A stretch of 64,000 bases of DNA from Aureispira sp. CCB-QB1 (GTDB lineage: Bacteria; Bacteroidota; Bacteroidia; Chitinophagales; Saprospiraceae). The stretch spans positions 1 to 64,000 of the forward strand of contig NZ_JHBV01000005.1 in assembly GCF_000724545.1 (NCBI RefSeq). Direction: 5' to 3'. The position numbers were made by a program, and so were the translations under genes. Numbering within the stretch: position 1 is the first letter of the stretch; each line of letters starts with the position of its first letter. The notes beneath the pieces were generated by a model that was not told the DNA's origin, did not search any database, and saw only the letters and a program-made list of their open reading frames with translations. Positions 62,300-64,000 of the stretch are shown in pieces.

Positions 62300-64000
62300 T
62301 TACTCTACACCAACAGCTTGGCATTTATTCCACAACCAAGCTTTCTCCTCTCCTTCCAACGAAGGCGACAAAGCTGCATACACACGTTGATGATACTGAT
62401 TCAACCATGCAATTTCTTCTTTTGACATCAAAGATAAATCAATCAATTCCGTTTCGATTGGAAACAAGGTAATGGCATCAAATGCCAAGAAATCTTTATT
62501 AATTGGAGAAGGTATACAAAGCATTAAGTTTTCAATTCGAATACCATATGCACCTGTTTTGTAAAAACCTGGCTCATTAGAAGATACAGTTCCCGCTTTT
62601 AAAGGAGAGGAACCTCTCAAGGTTGTCGTACTTTCTGCAAACCCTTGAGGGGGCTCATGGACTCTCAAAAAGAAACCAACTCCATGCCCCGTTCCATGTC
62701 CATAGTTCAGACCTGCATTCCAAAGATTCATTCTAGCCAGTACATCCAGTTGAACCCCAGTTGTACCTTTAGGAAAATGAGCCGTTTGCAAGGCAATATT
62801 ACCTTTCAAAACTAAGGTATAGTGTGTTTTTTGTTGCGCAGTCGGTGTTCCAAAACAGATGGTTCTTGTAATATCTGTTGTTCCATCCAAATATTGCCCA
62901 CCACTATCAATCAAGAGCATTCCTTCATTTTTGATGGTAGCGCAAGTTTTTTCTTCGGCACGATAATGCACAATAGCTCCATTGGATTGATACCCTACAA
63001 TTGGCGGAAAGCTCTCGCCTTTGTATAAATCTTGTTGGCTTCTGAAGTAAATTAGCTTATCCGCTACTTCTGTTTCTTTTAAATCTCGATTTTCAACTGT
63101 TTTTTCTAACCAGTTGAAAAAATGAGTTAAAGCAATTCCGTCTTTAACCATTACCGATCTAAAATGAGTTATTTCTGTCTCATTCTTAATCGCCATTATC
63201 GGCATAATAATCGAAGTCCCCTTTATCAAATCCGCTTTGAGAGAAGGCTCAAAAGACCAGCTAAAGTTATTTTTGTCTACAAAAATGGTATCTTTTGCTG
63301 GTAATACACTCAAAGCAGTACCTACAGCATGGTAATCCTTGAGGGATACTCCTGATGCTTTTAATTTACGTTTTAACTCTTCAGGCACTTTATAATCTCT
63401 AATAAACAAGGTTGCCTTTTCTTCACTCACCAATAAATAAGAGAGCACGACAGGAGTATGATCAATATCCCATGCTCGAATGTTCAACAACCAAGCGATT
63501 TCATCCAAACCACTAATAAAATAATGCTCTACTTTTCTTTTTTTCATCTCCGCACGAACTTGCGACAACTTTTCTTCCCTAGACTTACCATTGTAGAAAA
63601 CATCATAATCGTATGCAATTGTGTCAGGCAAAGGGGGACGGTTTTCCCAAACTTTACTACTAATCCGTTCGACATCTTTAATGACAATATCTTTAAGACT
63701 ACAATGAGATTTTAAATAAGCAATTTGTTGTACAGAAAACAAACTTGCTTCTACCCCTATTGTTGCCCTTTCAGGCAATGTATTACACAGCCATTCAACG
63801 TGTTCTGGTGCATGCTGTACTTTTTGTTTGTGCAAGGTAATTCCTGTCCCTTCCAGTTCTGATTCTGCTTGCAAAAAGTATCTGGAATCGGTCCATAAAG
63901 CAGCATAGTCCGCCAAAACAACTAACAGTCCTGCTGACCCTGTAAATCCTGAAAAATAAGTTCGTACTTTCCAATGTTCTGCCACATATTCGCTTTGATG
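62300..64000 (-). CDS. Xaa-Pro aminopeptidase (aminopeptidase P), N-terminus cut by window
   Basis: About 566 residues visible; the frame continues past the window end. The last codons read HQSEYVAEHWKVRTYFSGFTGSAG, normally found about 30 residues into the protein, so only a short N-terminus is missing. Metal ligands of the pita-bread fold are LLIDSGGQYLDGTTDITRT (two Asp), GTGHGVGFFLRVHEPP (His), SSNEPGFY (Glu) and GIRIENLM (Glu). It cleaves the N-terminal residue from peptides with proline second, probably with Mn2+ or another divalent metal. The terminal region LWNKCQAVGVE closes the protein. Confidence 0.93.
   Translation of the reverse strand, partial: HQSEYVAEHWKVRTYFSGFTGSAGLLVVLADYAALWTDSRYFLQAESELEGTGITLHKQKVQHAPEHVEWLCNTLPERATIGVEASLFSVQQIAYLKSHCSLKDIVIKDVERISSKVWENRPPLPDTIAYDYDVFYNGKSREEKLSQVRAEMKKRKVEHYFISGLDEIAWLLNIRAWDIDHTPVVLSYLLVSEEKATLFIRDYKVPEELKRKLKASGVSLKDYHAVGTALSVLPAKDTIFVDKNNFSWSFEPSLKADLIKGTSIIMPIMAIKNETEITHFRSVMVKDGIALTHFFNWLEKTVENRDLKETEVADKLIYFRSQQDLYKGESFPPIVGYQSNGAIVHYRAEEKTCATIKNEGMLLIDSGGQYLDGTTDITRTICFGTPTAQQKTHYTLVLKGNIALQTAHFPKGTTGVQLDVLARMNLWNAGLNYGHGTGHGVGFFLRVHEPPQGFAESTTTLRGSSPLKAGTVSSNEPGFYKTGAYGIRIENLMLCIPSPINKDFLAFDAITLFPIETELIDLSLMSKEEIAWLNQYHQRVYAALSPSLEGEEKAWLWNKCQAVGVE

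Overview
The window reads as chromosomal DNA of a gliding, filamentous member of the Bacteroidota, most likely the Saprospirales (Aureispira/Saprospira-like). The grounds are low G+C, type IX secretion hallmarks (PorP/SprF family, PorE-like OmpA protein, giant PKD-repeat protein with a CHU_C-type C-terminal domain, SprB repeats), promoter -7 boxes of the TAnnTTTG type, and intergenic repeats built on a 'cacgaagtagcagcgcagcta' core. The genus is an inference; the phylum is well supported. No rRNA, tRNA, CRISPR array, integrase or transposase gene was found.

Layout. 1-14152 (minus): surface and secretion locus, with a truncated giant adhesin, a PorE-like OmpA protein, a PorP/SprF protein, a small stand-alone CHU_C-like protein and a 2028-aa repeat adhesin. 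14474-18486 (minus): TerY-P triad (membrane pseudokinase-like kinase, PP2C phosphatase, vWA protein). 19438-24188 (plus): rhodanese lipoprotein, sterol desaturase/hydroxylase-family enzyme, DUF1573 protein, and a MoxR ATPase/vWA pair. 24258-30865: a 19-aa-repeat protein, nucleoside hydrolase, two unknown exported proteins, a CpcT/CpeT-like protein and a SulP transporter with an extra C-terminal domain. 30963-44104 (minus): a chemosensory cluster of PAS histidine kinase, soluble receptor with an N-terminal truncated haemoglobin, CheW, a DUF7793-like protein, CheY, CheB, CheA, CheC and CheR, running into a STAS/SpoIIE-phosphatase/RsbW-like partner-switching module. 44783-50562 (plus): aminotransferase, PEP carboxykinase, two DUF2158-like proteins (one with an Asp-Leu tail of about 230 residues) and tRNA1(Val) methyltransferase. 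51459-53496 (minus): a tandem array of five secreted paralogues, bracketed by two related candidate structured RNAs. 53930-62222 (plus): unknown helical protein, OmpA protein, GT-C-like membrane protein, a second TerY-P-type kinase and an SDR-like oxidoreductase. 62300-64000 (minus): Xaa-Pro aminopeptidase, cut by the window end.

How it fits together. The first 14 kb looks like a SprB/SprF-style unit exporting surface adhesins. The che cluster has no flagellar genes nearby, so its output is probably gliding or another surface behaviour, and its receptor looks able to sense a haem-bound gas. The most unusual items are the five-gene secreted array with two covarying RNA elements in its flanks, the truncated-haemoglobin chemoreceptor, the Asp-Leu protein, and two small inverted-repeat (MITE-like) elements.
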